NCBI RefSeq assembly: GCF_014202825.1
Contig: NZ_JACHHP010000002.1
Coordinates: 310,001-374,000 of the forward strand
Reading direction: 5' to 3'
DNA: 64,000 nt
From: Chiayiivirga flava
Lineage (GTDB): Bacteria > Pseudomonadota > Gammaproteobacteria > Xanthomonadales > Xanthomonadaceae
Shown here: in pieces, positions 10,568-19,471 of the stretch
Layout: each line of letters opens with the position of its first letter
Position numbering within the stretch: position 1 is the first letter of the stretch
Translations under genes and position numbers: made by a program
The notes under the pieces: generated by a model
The model's database searches: none
What the model was told of the DNA's origin: nothing
The model's input: the letters and a program-made list of their open reading frames with translations, nothing else

Positions 10568-11590
10568 ATGAACTCGGCCATCCCCGCCCGCACCGGCAAC
10601 CGTTCGCACCTGTGGATCCGCATTGCCACGGTGTTGCTCGCGGTGCTGATCCTGGTGACGCTCGCGCTGATGTGGTGGTGGGACCACGAGCCGGACACCT
10701 TCGATCCGGTCGCCCACGCGCAGGAGCGCGCCGCCGCGCGCGGGCAACCGGTGGTCACGGGCACGATCACCACCGAAACGCTGATCCGCGTCACCGGCAC
10801 CCTGCTCGACAAGCGCGGCGGCTACCTGTCCAACGACGTGATGCCGCCCGGTCTGTTCATGGACAACGTGCCGAACTGGGAATTCGGCGTGCTGGTGCAG
10901 ACGCGCGACTTCGCCAAGGCCCTGCGCAACGAGTTCAGCCGCTCGCAGACCCAGAGCACCGAAGATCCGGACCTCATGGAGGCCGACCCGCTGTATTCGT
11001 CGCCGAACGACCGCTGGCTGCTGCCGTCTTCCGAAGGCCAGTACCGCAAGGCGGCCGCCCACATCGACGGATACCTGGCGCGCCTGACCGATGCCGACCC
11101 GTACAACGCCCAGTTCTACGCCCGCGCCGACAACCTCGCCGACTGGCTGGCGGTGGTGGAAAAACGCCTGGGCTCGCTCTCGCAGCGGCTGTCGGCAAGC
11201 GTGGGGCAGGAGCGCGTGGACACCGATCTCGGGAACGATCCCAGTGCCCGGCAATCCACGCCCGGCGCCGCCGAGCGCAATGTCCGCACGCCGTGGTCGC
11301 AGGTGGACGACGTGTTCTACGAAGCGCGCGGTTCCACCTGGGCGCTGCTGCAGTTCCTGCGCGCGGTGGAACACGATTTCGAGCCGGTGCTGCGCGACAA
11401 GAACGCACTCGTCAGCCTGCAGCAGATCATCCGCGAGCTGGAGGAATCGCAGCATTCGCTCGGCAGCCCGGTCGTGCTCAACGGCAGTCCGTTCGGCTTC
11501 TTCGCCAACCATTCGCTGGTGATGGCGAACTACGTCTCGCGCGCGAACGCGGCGATCATCGATCTGCGGCAGTTGCTCGAACGCGGCTGA
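10568..11590 (+). CDS. DUF2333 family membrane-anchored protein
   Basis: 340 residues from the ATG at 10568, with AAGGA 7 nt upstream. One membrane segment near the N-terminus (about 18-36, LLAVLILVTLALMWWW) is followed by a large soluble part, expected to face the periplasm. The sequence shows the DUF2333 pattern: TLIRVTGTLLDKRGGYLSND, PGLFMDNVPNWEFGVLVQTRD, LNGSPFGFFANHSLVMANYV. The family is widespread in proteobacteria with no established function. It stands alone between the repeat element and ppa, which runs in the opposite direction. Confidence 0.8.
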   Translation: MNSAIPARTGNRSHLWIRIATVLLAVLILVTLALMWWWDHEPDTFDPVAHAQERAAARGQPVVTGTITTETLIRVTGTLLDKRGGYLSNDVMPPGLFMDNVPNWEFGVLVQTRDFAKALRNEFSRSQTQSTEDPDLMEADPLYSSPNDRWLLPSSEGQYRKAAAHIDGYLARLTDADPYNAQFYARADNLADWLAVVEKRLGSLSQRLSASVGQERVDTDLGNDPSARQSTPGAAERNVRTPWSQVDDVFYEARGSTWALLQFLRAVEHDFEPVLRDKNALVSLQQIIRELEESQHSLGSPVVLNGSPFGFFANHSLVMANYVSRANAAIIDLRQLLERG

Positions 11591-11682
11591 GCCTCGCTTC
11601 GTGATTCGCCAGCAGCGCAGACACCAGCGGCTGCGTTGCCCGCTTTACCGAATCACGAATTGCGAATCCCGAATCCCGGCCC

Positions 11683-12231
11683 TCAGAACTTCGGCTTGTC
11701 CGTCGCCTCGCTGAAACGCACCTGCGAATCGAGGATTTCCTTTTTCGCCGCGGCGGCGTTTTCCCAGCCTTCGATCCGCACCCACTTGCCCTTCTCCAGG
11801 TCCTTGTAGTGCTCGAAGAAGTGGCCGATGCGTTCGAGCCAGTGCGGCGAGACCTGGCCGATGTCGGAAATGTGCGAGTAGCCGCCGAACACCTTTTCCA
11901 CCGGCACGGCGAGGATCTTGGTGTCGGTGCCGGCCTCGTCGGTCATCTGCAGCATGCCGACCGGGCGGCAGCGGATCGCGGCACCGGGGATCAGCGGCAA
12001 CGGCAGGATCACCAGCACGTCGACCGGATCGCCGTCGCCGCACAGGGTGCGCGGCACGTAGCCGTAGTTGCACGGATAGCGCATGGGCGTGGACAGGATG
12101 CGGTCGACGAAGATCGCGCCGGAGGCCTTGTCCACCTCGTACTTGACCGGCTCGGCATCCTTCGGGATTTCGATGATGACGTTGATCTCGTCCGGCACAT
12201 TGCGGCCGGCGTCGACGAGGTCCAGACCCAT
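11683..12231 (-). CDS. ppa: Inorganic pyrophosphatase
   Basis: 182 residues from the ATG at 12231, with AGGAG 9 nt upstream. The family I signature DGDPVDVLV gives metal-binding D66, D68 and D71. Other conserved segments are PMRYPCNYGYVPRTL and YKDLEKGKWVRIEGW. The enzyme hydrolyses pyrophosphate to phosphate in the cytoplasm and so drives nucleic acid and activation reactions, including the acetyl-CoA synthetase reaction of acs in this window. Length is normal for the bacterial hexameric type. It is monocistronic. Confidence 0.97.
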   Translation of the reverse strand: MGLDLVDAGRNVPDEINVIIEIPKDAEPVKYEVDKASGAIFVDRILSTPMRYPCNYGYVPRTLCGDGDPVDVLVILPLPLIPGAAIRCRPVGMLQMTDEAGTDTKILAVPVEKVFGGYSHISDIGQVSPHWLERIGHFFEHYKDLEKGKWVRIEGWENAAAAKKEILDSQVRFSEATDKPKF

Positions 12232-12609
12232 GACATTTGCTCCTGCGAAGTCGGTTTCGCGGCGCAAACCAGCCGCGCGCGGTAGCGCAACAGGATACGA
12301 CAATCGATGTTGCGGTGCATCATGGCGGCGTCGGCACCTGACGCATTCGCGCTCCGGGATGGCGTCGCGGCGGGGTGCTGTCCGCCCGCTCCGCGATGCC
12401 GTATGTCCGTCCTTCCGGCGTTCGACCGCTGGTGGCAAGGTAACGCCGCGCGCCCCCTCCGTCGTCCCGGCGAACGCCGGGACGACGGGTTTTGAGGCGG
12501 TCCTAGGCACGAGCCAATCGGCGCCGACGTTGGAATGGCTGCGCTCAAATCGTCCGGGATCGGCGGGGAGCGTTGCGGGAAGAAAGGTCGCGATCGAGCG
12601 CGTCGCGCC
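12232..12609. other. Intergenic gap between ppa and comF
   Basis: 378 bp with no convincing gene. It carries the ppa ribosome binding site and presumably its promoter, and the single-arm REP-like palindrome at 12459-12488. Nothing else recognisable was seen. Confidence 0.6.
12459..12488. repeat. REP-like palindromic element, single-arm form
   Basis: 30 bp forming a near-perfect palindrome: CCGTCGTCCCGGCG, AA, CGCCGGGACGACGG. It has the outer and core sequence of the two-armed copies at 4345 and 16456 but lacks the middle, as if the two arms had collapsed into one. Confidence 0.8.
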
Positions 12610-13302
12610 TCACGGCGCCCGCGCGACCGCACCCACGTGCACCACCGCCGCGCCCGCATCGAGCAGCGTCGCGGCGGCCTCGCGCACGGTCGTCGTCGTG
12701 GTCACCACGTCGTCGAGCAGCAGGATCCGCGCACCGGACAGGTCGCCGGCGGCGGCAAACGCGCCACGCACGTTGCGTCGCCGCGCCGCGCCGTCGAGTT
12801 CGCTCTGCGCCGCGGTGGCACGGGTGCGGTGCAGCAGTCCGGGGGCGAGCCGCAATCCGAGCCGACGCGCGACCGGGCGCGCCAGCTCCAGCGTCTGGTT
12901 GTAGCCGCGCTGCGCGAGCCGCCGGCGGTGCAGGGGCACCGGCACGATGAAGTCCAGGCCCTGCACGCGGCCCGCCAGCGCGGCGCCGAGCACGTCCGCC
13001 AGCAGCCGCCCGCTGGCCAGATCGGCGTGGAACTTGAAGCGCGTCAGCAGCCGATCCACCGGCGCCGCATACAGCAGCGGCGCCACCGTGGCGGCGAACC
13101 CGGGTGGCCGGCGCTGGCAGATGCCGCAGTCGGGCGCGGGTGCCGGCAGCGGCAGCGCGCAGCGTGCGCAACAGGCGCGATTCCACGGCAACTCGCCGCG
13201 ACAGGCCGCGCACAGGTCGGCATCGGCGCCGGCCGCGCCGCACACGAGACAGCGCGGCGGCAGCAGGGCCGCGCCCACCCGCGCGAACGATTCGCCCAGC
13301 AT
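12610..13302 (-). CDS. comF: ComF family protein (phosphoribosyltransferase-like, competence)
   Basis: 230 residues. The N-terminus has a cysteine-rich zinc-binding region (C18-x2-C21, C31-x2-C34, C45-x2-C48, C59-x2-C62). It is followed by a type I phosphoribosyltransferase fold, with PVPLHRRRLAQRGYNQ and the PRPP-loop sequence ILLLDDVVTTTTT near residue 195. ComF proteins help natural DNA uptake or handling of the incoming single strand; the exact reaction is not settled. It diverges from bioB, as in many Xanthomonadales and Pseudomonas-type genomes. Confidence 0.92.
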   Translation of the reverse strand: MLGESFARVGAALLPPRCLVCGAAGADADLCAACRGELPWNRACCARCALPLPAPAPDCGICQRRPPGFAATVAPLLYAAPVDRLLTRFKFHADLASGRLLADVLGAALAGRVQGLDFIVPVPLHRRRLAQRGYNQTLELARPVARRLGLRLAPGLLHRTRATAAQSELDGAARRRNVRGAFAAAGDLSGARILLLDDVVTTTTTVREAAATLLDAGAAVVHVGAVARAP

Positions 13303-13318
13303 CCTTGCGAGCCTGCGG

Positions 13319-13370
13319 TTGACAGTCCTGACCCCGCTTTCCAGACTTGCCCCACTTTGCCAGTCCGGCC
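13319..13370 (+). promoter_or_regulatory. Putative promoter region of the biotin genes with direct repeats
   Basis: A perfect -35 TTGACA at 13319-13324 is followed after 17 bp by the weak -10 CAGACT (13342-13347). Two imperfect direct repeats, CCCCGCTTT-CCAG and CCCCACTTTGCCAG, begin at 13332 and 13353. They could be activator or repressor sites. The -10 is poor, so the exact start is uncertain. Confidence 0.4.
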
Positions 13371-13388
13371 GCCCCGGATCGAGTCCCC

Positions 13389-14411
13389 ATGCATTCCACG
13401 CCTCTGCGCCACGACTGGCGCCGCGACGACGTCGTCGCGCTGTTCGACCTGCCCTTCAACGACCTGCTCTTTCGCGCCGCCGCCGCGCACCGCGAGCACT
13501 TCGACCCGAACCGGGTGCAGATCTCCACCCTGCTGTCGGTGAAGACCGGCGGCTGTCCGGAAGACTGCGCCTACTGCCCGCAGGCGCAGCGCTACAGCAC
13601 CGGCGTCAAGGCGCACAAGCTCATGAGCACCGAGGAGGTGCTGGAGAAGGCACGCGCGGCCAAGGCGGCCGGTGCCTCGCGCTTCTGCATGGGCGCCGCG
13701 TGGCGCTCGCCGAAAGACCGCGACGTGGAAAAGGTGGCCGAGATGATCCGCGGCGTGCGCGCGCTGGGGCTCGAAACCTGCGCCACGCTCGGCATGCTGA
13801 GCGAGCCGCAGGCGCAGGCGCTCAAGTCCGCGGGCCTGGACTACTACAACCACAACCTCGACACCGCGCCCGAGTTCTACGGCGAGGTGATCCGGACGCG
13901 CGAATACCAGGACCGCCTCGATACGCTCGAGCATGTCCGCAATTCAGGCATGAAGACCTGCTGCGGCGGCATCGTCGGCATGGGCGAGTCGCGCGAGCAG
14001 CGCGCCGGCCTGCTGCAGACGCTCGCCAACCTGCCCGAGCATCCGCAGTCGGTGCCGATCAACCGCCTCGTGCAGGTGGACGGCACGCCGCTCGCCGGCA
14101 CCGTCGAACTCGATCCGTTCGAATTCGTGCGCACCATCGCCGTCGCACGGCTGCTGATGCCGCAATCGATGGTGCGGCTGTCGGCGGGCCGCGAAACGAT
14201 GAGCGACGAATTGCAGGCGCTGTGTTTCCTGGCCGGCGCCAATTCGATCTTCCACGGCGAAAAGCTGCTGACCACGGCCAATCCCGAGGCCGAAAAGGAC
14301 CGCGCCCTGTTCGCACGCCTCGGCCTGGAACCGATGCCGGTCGCACACGAGCCCGGCACGGTGCACGCGGACATCTGCACGCCGACCGCGCCGGTCGAAC
14401 GCGCGGCCTGA
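13389..14411 (+). CDS. bioB: Biotin synthase
   Basis: 340 residues from the ATG at 13389. BioB inserts sulfur into dethiobiotin, the last step of biotin synthesis, using radical SAM chemistry. The radical SAM cluster cysteines are C56, C60 and C63 in [12 protein letters not shown]. The segments [25 protein letters not shown] and the C-terminal [13 protein letters not shown] match the family, including cysteines for the second iron-sulfur cluster. It leads the block bioB-bioF-bioH-bioC; bioF starts 11 bp after its stop. Length is typical. Confidence 0.98.
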   Translation: MHSTPLRHDWRRDDVVALFDLPFNDLLFRAAAAHREHFDPNRVQISTLLSVKTGGCPEDCAYCPQAQRYSTGVKAHKLMSTEEVLEKARAAKAAGASRFCMGAAWRSPKDRDVEKVAEMIRGVRALGLETCATLGMLSEPQAQALKSAGLDYYNHNLDTAPEFYGEVIRTREYQDRLDTLEHVRNSGMKTCCGGIVGMGESREQRAGLLQTLANLPEHPQSVPINRLVQVDGTPLAGTVELDPFEFVRTIAVARLLMPQSMVRLSAGRETMSDELQALCFLAGANSIFHGEKLLTTANPEAEKDRALFARLGLEPMPVAHEPGTVHADICTPTAPVERAA

Positions 14412-14422
14412 GCCACGTCGCG

Positions 14423-15634
14423 ATGGACGGAGCCGACCGCAGCGCGCGCCCGTCGTGGAGCGATCGGCTGCGCCGCGACGCGCTGGCACGCGAAGCCACC
14501 GCGATGCGTCGCCACGTTCGGCAGGTGCAGCAGCGCGACGGCGTCTTCGTGCACGTGGACGGCCGTCGCCTCGTCAACTTCAGCAGCAACGATTACCTCG
14601 GCCTCGCGCAGCACCTGGACCTCACCGCCGCGCTGCAGGAATGCGCCGCCTACAGCGGCGTCGGCAGCACCGCGTCGCATCTGGTCTGCGGCCACCACCG
14701 CGAACATGTCCGGCTGGAGGAGCTTGCCGCCGAGTGGCAGAAGTATCCGCGCGCGCTGCTGTTCGGCTCGGGCTATCTGGCCAACCTCGGCGTGCTGCAG
14801 GCGCTGCTGCGCGATGGCGACCTCTGCGTGCAGGACAAGCTCAACCACGCCTGCCTGCTCGACGGCGCACGTTTCTCCGGCGCCGACCTCAAGCGCTACC
14901 CGCACCTCGACCTCGATGCCGCGCAGCGTCAGCTGCGCACGCGCCCCGACGCCACGGCGCTGATCGCCAGCGACGGCGTCTTCAGCATGGACGGCGACCT
15001 CGCGCCACTGCCGCTGCTCGCGCTGCTCGCGCGCAGCGAGGACGCGCTGCTCTACATCGACGACGCCCACGGCGTCGGCGTGATCGGCCCCTACGGCCGC
15101 GGCAGCGTCGCGCAGGCGGGCCTGGGCGTGCGCGATGTGCCGCTGCAGATGATCACGCTGGGCAAGGCGCTCGGCGGCTACGGCGCCCTCGTGCTCGGCA
15201 CCGAGGAACTGATCGAGGCCATCGCACAGCGCGCGCGACCGTATCTGTTCACCACCGCGTTGCCGCCGGCGCTGGCCGCGGCGAGCTGCGCGGCGATCGA
15301 GCTCGTGCGCGGCGAAAGCTGGCGACGCCTCAAGCTGAGCGCGCTGGTCAAGCGCTTTCGTCGTGGCGCCGCGCAGCTGGGCCTGCCGCTGCTCGATTCC
15401 GGCACGCCGATCCAGCCGATCGTGCTGGGCGAAAACCAGGCCGCGCTCGATGCCTCGATCGCGCTCGAGCGCGCCGGCTTCCTCGTTGCCGCGATCCGTC
15501 CGCCGACGGTCGCGCCCGGCTCGGCGCGCCTGCGCGTGACGCTGAGCGCGGCGCACGAGGAAACGCAGATCGACGCCTTGCTCGATGCGCTGGAGAAATG
15601 CTGCAAGCCGCGCAACACGGCTGCAGCGGGCTGA
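14423..15634 (+). CDS. bioF: 8-amino-7-oxononanoate synthase
   Basis: 403 residues from the ATG at 14423. BioF joins pimeloyl-ACP (or -CoA) with L-alanine to make 8-amino-7-oxononanoate, a pyridoxal phosphate reaction. The PLP lysine is K248 in ITLGKALGGYG, with D213 and H216 in the YIDDAHGVGV motif. LVNFSSNDYLGLAQH near residue 50 is the usual substrate-site start. It follows bioB closely and its stop is next to the bioH start, so the three are probably one transcript. Confidence 0.97.
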   Translation: MDGADRSARPSWSDRLRRDALAREATAMRRHVRQVQQRDGVFVHVDGRRLVNFSSNDYLGLAQHLDLTAALQECAAYSGVGSTASHLVCGHHREHVRLEELAAEWQKYPRALLFGSGYLANLGVLQALLRDGDLCVQDKLNHACLLDGARFSGADLKRYPHLDLDAAQRQLRTRPDATALIASDGVFSMDGDLAPLPLLALLARSEDALLYIDDAHGVGVIGPYGRGSVAQAGLGVRDVPLQMITLGKALGGYGALVLGTEELIEAIAQRARPYLFTTALPPALAAASCAAIELVRGESWRRLKLSALVKRFRRGAAQLGLPLLDSGTPIQPIVLGENQAALDASIALERAGFLVAAIRPPTVAPGSARLRVTLSAAHEETQIDALLDALEKCCKPRNTAAAG

Positions 15635-15635
15635 C

Positions 15636-16403
15636 GTGTTCATCGAATCGATCGGCCAGGGTCCGGCGCTGGTCCTGATCCACGGCTGGGCGATGCACGC
15701 CGGCATCTTCGCGCCGCTGACGGCGCGGCTGGCCGAGCGGTTCGAGGTGTTCCTCGTCGACCTGCCGGGTCACGGCCGCAGCGCGGAACGCGATGTCGTC
15801 TTCGACCCGCTCGACTGCGCCACGCGCATCGCCGCGCAGGTGCCGGCGGCAACATGGGTCGGCTGGTCGCTCGGGGGGCTCGTCGCGCTGCACGCGGCGC
15901 TGTCGCAACCTCGGAAAGTGACGACGCTGGTCGAGATCGCCGCGAACCCGCGCTTCGTGCTGGCCGACGACTGGCCGCACGGCGTCGACGCAGCGGTGTT
16001 CAGGCAATTCGCCGACGGCCTGCGCGACGACTGGAAACGCACCATCGAACGGTTCCTCGCGTTGGAGGCGCACGGCTCGGAACGCATGCAGGCGGAGTTG
16101 CGCGAGTTGAAGGCGAACGTGTTCGCACGCGGCGAGCCGGCGCTGTCGGTGCTGCAGGACGGCTTGCGCACGCTCGATCGCAGCGATCTGCGTGCAGAGC
16201 TGCCGCGGCTTGCGATGCCGTCGCTGTGGATCGCGGGACGGCGCGACCGCCTCGTGCCGCCGGCCGCAATGCAGTGGGCGGCGGCGCAGGCACCGCGCGG
16301 GGAGTTCCTCGAGGTCTCGGCGGGTCATGCGCCGTTCCTCACCCATCCGGAGCGCGTGGCAGGCGCGATCGACGCCTTCGCGGCCGGACACGCGGCCGTC
16401 TGA
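15636..16403 (+). CDS. bioH: Pimeloyl-ACP methyl ester carboxylesterase
   Basis: 255 residues from the GTG at 15636, one base after the bioF stop. This start gives VFIESIGQGPALVLIHGWAM, matching the short N-terminus of known BioH; an ATG at 15585 inside bioF would add 17 unrelated residues. It has an alpha/beta hydrolase fold with the triad S78 (GWSLGG), D204 (AGRRDRLVP) and H231 (SAGHAPF). BioH removes the methyl group from pimeloyl-ACP methyl ester, ending the pimelate-building stage started by BioC. Both are present here, which supports this pathway. Confidence 0.95.
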   Translation: MFIESIGQGPALVLIHGWAMHAGIFAPLTARLAERFEVFLVDLPGHGRSAERDVVFDPLDCATRIAAQVPAATWVGWSLGGLVALHAALSQPRKVTTLVEIAANPRFVLADDWPHGVDAAVFRQFADGLRDDWKRTIERFLALEAHGSERMQAELRELKANVFARGEPALSVLQDGLRTLDRSDLRAELPRLAMPSLWIAGRRDRLVPPAAMQWAAAQAPRGEFLEVSAGHAPFLTHPERVAGAIDAFAAGHAAV

Positions 16404-16455
16404 CCGATTGCACGCTGTCGACAGCGCACACCGTCGCCCCGCATCGCCCCTCTCC

Positions 16456-16565
16456 CCGTCGTCCCGGCGAAAGCCGGGACCCAGCGGCGTTTTCTTGGTT
16501 TTGCCGTCAACGCAGAACGCAAACCGAGCCACGTCACTGGGTCCCGGCTTTCGCCGGGACGACGG
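16456..16565. repeat. REP-like palindromic element, two-armed form
   Basis: It sits in the 268-bp gap between bioH and bioC. Two inverted arms at the ends carry the core CCCGGCGAAAGCCGGG, a one-base-pair variant of the core at 4345. The outer bases (CCGTCGT) and inner bases (GACCCAG) are the same as in that copy. The middle is about 50 bp. Folding of this element in the transcript could separate bioC expression from the upstream genes. Confidence 0.85.
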
Positions 16566-16671
16566 CGAGAGTCGCGAGCATGCAACGCATCGCTGCCCGA
16601 CCTGACGACGCCGCAACGCGCACGGCAGCGACACCGTGGCGCCGCGACGCGCGGGTACAATGCCGCGCTCC

Positions 16672-17559
16672 ATGCCCTCCCCGTTCGACTCCCGCCAGAT
16701 CCGCCGCGCCTTCGGCCGCGCCGCGTCCGCCTACAGCGCGACCGCGGTGCTGCAGCGCGAAGTCGAATCGCGCCTGCTCGAACAACTCGACTACGCGAAA
16801 ACGCCACCGAAGCGCATCCTCGACCTCGGTGCCGGCCCCGGTCGCGCCAGTGCCGCGCTGAAGCAGCGCTGGCCAAAGGCGCACGTCATCGCGCTCGATC
16901 TGGCGTTGCCGATGCTCGTCGAAGCACGCAGGCACGCCGGCTGGTGGCGCCCGAAGTTCTCGCGCGTCAACGCCGACGCCAGCGCCGTGCCGCTGTCCGA
17001 CGGCAGCGTCGATGTCATCTTCTCGAACCTCTGCATGCAGTGGATTCCCGACCTGCCCGCGCTGTTCGCCGAATGGCGTCGCGTGCTGTCGCCCGGCGGC
17101 CTGCTGCTGTGCTCGACGTTCGGCCCCGACACGCTGCACGAACTGCGAGAAGCGTTCGCCCACGCCGACGACGAGGAACACGTGAGCCCGTTCGCGCCGA
17201 TCCAGACCGTCGGCGACGCGATGCTCGCCGCCGGCTTCCGCGACCCGGTGCTCGACGGCGATACCTTCACGCTGACGTACGCCGACGCGATGACGCTGAT
17301 GCGCGAACTGCACGGCATCGGCGCCGGCAACGCGCTCGCAGCGCGGCGGCGCACGCTCACCGGCAAGCAGCGCCTGCGGCGTGCGGTGGAAGCGTACGAG
17401 GCCTTCCGCCAGCCGGACACGCGCCTGCCGGCCACCTACGAGGTGATCTACGCGCACGCCTTCGGCCCCGAACCGGGCCAGCCGCGCCGCGGTGGCCGCG
17501 ACGGCGAGGTCGCCGCCGTGCCGATCGACCGCATCCGCATCCGGCGACGGGTCGGATGA
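16672..17559 (+). CDS. bioC: Malonyl-ACP O-methyltransferase
   Basis: 295 residues from the ATG at 16672. BioC methylates malonyl-ACP with SAM to disguise it for chain extension to pimelate. The SAM site is ILDLGAGPGRAS, followed by IALDLALPML and SNLCMQWIPDLP, all typical of BioC. The N-terminal SPFDSRQIRRAFGRAASAY is also diagnostic. A -10-like TACAAT (16656-16661) lies 10 nt before the ATG with no clear ribosome binding site, so it may have its own, possibly leaderless, promoter after the REP element. The ATG at 16636 would precede this box and is less likely. Confidence 0.95.
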   Translation: MPSPFDSRQIRRAFGRAASAYSATAVLQREVESRLLEQLDYAKTPPKRILDLGAGPGRASAALKQRWPKAHVIALDLALPMLVEARRHAGWWRPKFSRVNADASAVPLSDGSVDVIFSNLCMQWIPDLPALFAEWRRVLSPGGLLLCSTFGPDTLHELREAFAHADDEEHVSPFAPIQTVGDAMLAAGFRDPVLDGDTFTLTYADAMTLMRELHGIGAGNALAARRRTLTGKQRLRRAVEAYEAFRQPDTRLPATYEVIYAHAFGPEPGQPRRGGRDGEVAAVPIDRIRIRRRVG

Positions 17560-17716
17560 ACGCGTTCGCGCGGTCGCTGACAAGACCCTCCGCCGTTCGA
17601 CCGTTTCGCAGCTGCCATGCCTGAGCCCTGACGCTCCGGACTGCGTATGCAGGTGAAGGTGCCCCGCTGATTCGGTTTTCTACGGGCATCTTCGCCCACC
17701 GACGACGGAGTCGCTC

Positions 17717-19378
17717 ATGAATCTGCCCCTGTTTCGCACCGCCACGGCGGTATTTGCGCTTGGCGCGTGTTGTGCTGCGCATGCCGTACCCTCAGGCACC
17801 CTCGATCCCACGTTCGACGCCGACGGCATGCAAACCACCGCGTTCGACCTCGCCGGCACCCTTGTCGACACCTTCGGCAACGACGACGATCTGACCGCGT
17901 TGACCATGGCCCCCGGCGGCAGGATGTATCTCACCGGACTCGTGCGTCGGGAGGGAGCCGATATCGCGATCGGCGTGACGCGCATGCGCTACGACGGGGC
18001 GATCGACCCTGCGTTCGGCGACGGCGGTCGTGTCGTCCTTGACGTCGTCCAGGGCAGGAATGCCGCGCTGGCGACGGCGCTTCAGCAGGACGGAAAGCTG
18101 CTCGTCGCCGGCTGGGCGCTGGCAACAGGAGAAACGACGAACCGGACCCTGCTCTGCCGGCTCCTGCCGTCCGGCACGCCGGACAGCACGTTCGGCGATC
18201 CGGAAACGCCCGGTTGCCGGCTGTTCGGCGCCAACCAGGCCGCGCATGCGCTCTACGTGCAACAGGACGGGCGCATCGTCGTGGCCGCGGACCGCAAGTC
18301 CGTGGGCTCGCTGTTGCTGCGGCTGGAGCCCGACGGCAGCGACGACGAAACATTCGGCGACAACGGCACGGCGTTGCTCACCGGCGCATACGCCGATTCC
18401 GGACTGGTCTCGATCGACGTTGCGCCGAATGGCGACCTGATTGCTGCAGGACGCGTGCGCCTGGATCCCGACGACGAAGACGACGTGCTGCTGTTCCGCG
18501 TCGACCCGAACGGTGCGCCGAATGAAGCGTTCGGTGCCGACGGGGCAAAAGTGATCGCGATCAACGCAGGATCGTCCCCGGGCCGCAAGGACGATGTGGC
18601 GACGCGCGTGCACGCGCTGTCCGACGGGTCGCTGCTCGTCACGGGCTATGTGTCTTCCGACAACAACCCCGATGCCGGCCCCGCCCTGTCGCACACCCTG
18701 CTTGCCCTCAAGCTTGGACCGGACGGCGAACTGGATCCCTCGTTCGACGGAGGCATCCGCCTGTACGATCCATGCGCGACTGCATGCTCCAGCGAGTCGC
18801 GCGATTCCGTCGTGCTGCCCGATGGCCGCATCGTGCTGGCAGGCTTCACACGAACGCCGACCAGCGAATCGTCGGATTTCCTGGCCCTGCAGCTGTCGCC
18901 GACCGGCGATGCGGATCCGGGCTTCGGCAACGGCCAGGGAGTGGCATCGGTCGATTTTGCGCTGATCGACGAGGACTTGTCTGCGGACAGGGCCCAACAG
19001 GTGGCGCTGGATGGCGCCCGTCTCGTTCTCGCAGGCAGCGCGGTGCTGCCTCCGATCGATCCCAACCCGTGGGCACAGACCGACTTCGCGGTGGCGCGCC
19101 TGGACCACGGTCTCGACACGACGTTTTTCGATGTTTCCGTCGACATCGCCGGCAACGGCACGAGCACGCCTCCGGGCGCACAGGATGTCACGCACAGCGA
19201 TCACGTCGAGTTCGACCTGACGCCGGCGCCGGGTGAGATGATCGTCTCGGCGGAAGGCTGCGGTGGCGCGCTGTATGGGTCGGTCTACACCACGGGCGCC
19301 ATCGTCGCGGACTGCACGATCACCGTGGTGTTCGGCCAGAAGCCCGCCGCACTGTTTGCCGACGGGTTCGAGGAATAG
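17717..19378 (+). CDS. Secreted delta-60 repeat protein with C-terminal FADGFE tail
   Basis: 553 residues. The signal peptide is MNLPLFRTATAVFALGACCA, with likely cleavage after AHA. About residues 25-460 are six to seven delta-60 repeats, each with a D-P-x-F-x-x-G-x core (GTLDPTFDADG, GAIDPAFGDGG, GELDPSFDGG) and a paired Q-x-DG-x-(I/L)-x-(V/L)-A-G strand; such repeats are thought to form beta-propeller-like or solenoid structures. A small beta domain follows (about 472-535), with GCGG and ADCTITVVF cysteines, resembling the divergent InlB-type repeat. The protein ends ALFADGFEE. CGGAG lies 7 nt before the ATG. Extracellular role unknown; paralogue at 22915. Confidence 0.85.
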   Translation: MNLPLFRTATAVFALGACCAAHAVPSGTLDPTFDADGMQTTAFDLAGTLVDTFGNDDDLTALTMAPGGRMYLTGLVRREGADIAIGVTRMRYDGAIDPAFGDGGRVVLDVVQGRNAALATALQQDGKLLVAGWALATGETTNRTLLCRLLPSGTPDSTFGDPETPGCRLFGANQAAHALYVQQDGRIVVAADRKSVGSLLLRLEPDGSDDETFGDNGTALLTGAYADSGLVSIDVAPNGDLIAAGRVRLDPDDEDDVLLFRVDPNGAPNEAFGADGAKVIAINAGSSPGRKDDVATRVHALSDGSLLVTGYVSSDNNPDAGPALSHTLLALKLGPDGELDPSFDGGIRLYDPCATACSSESRDSVVLPDGRIVLAGFTRTPTSESSDFLALQLSPTGDADPGFGNGQGVASVDFALIDEDLSADRAQQVALDGARLVLAGSAVLPPIDPNPWAQTDFAVARLDHGLDTTFFDVSVDIAGNGTSTPPGAQDVTHSDHVEFDLTPAPGEMIVSAEGCGGALYGSVYTTGAIVADCTITVVFGQKPAALFADGFEE

Positions 19379-19393
19379 CGGGACCGGCCGGGA

Positions 19394-19419
19394 CCGGAGT
19401 CGGAAGTTGTCGACTCCGG
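19394..19419. terminator. Hairpin between convergent genes
   Basis: A 9-bp perfect stem, CCGGAGTCG with CGACTCCGG, and an 8-nt loop. It lies just after the delta-60 gene and before the end of the thiolase gene on the other strand. No T-run follows, so it is only a possible bidirectional terminator. Confidence 0.4.
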
Positions 19420-19471
19420 TTCCGGAGAATCGGATTCCCGGTGCCTGAAGCGCCGGGAACGTGCCACAGTC

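Noticed and set aside
13389-17559. Complete biotin pathway in one place
   Set aside because: bioA and bioD are not in the window, so the block is only partial.
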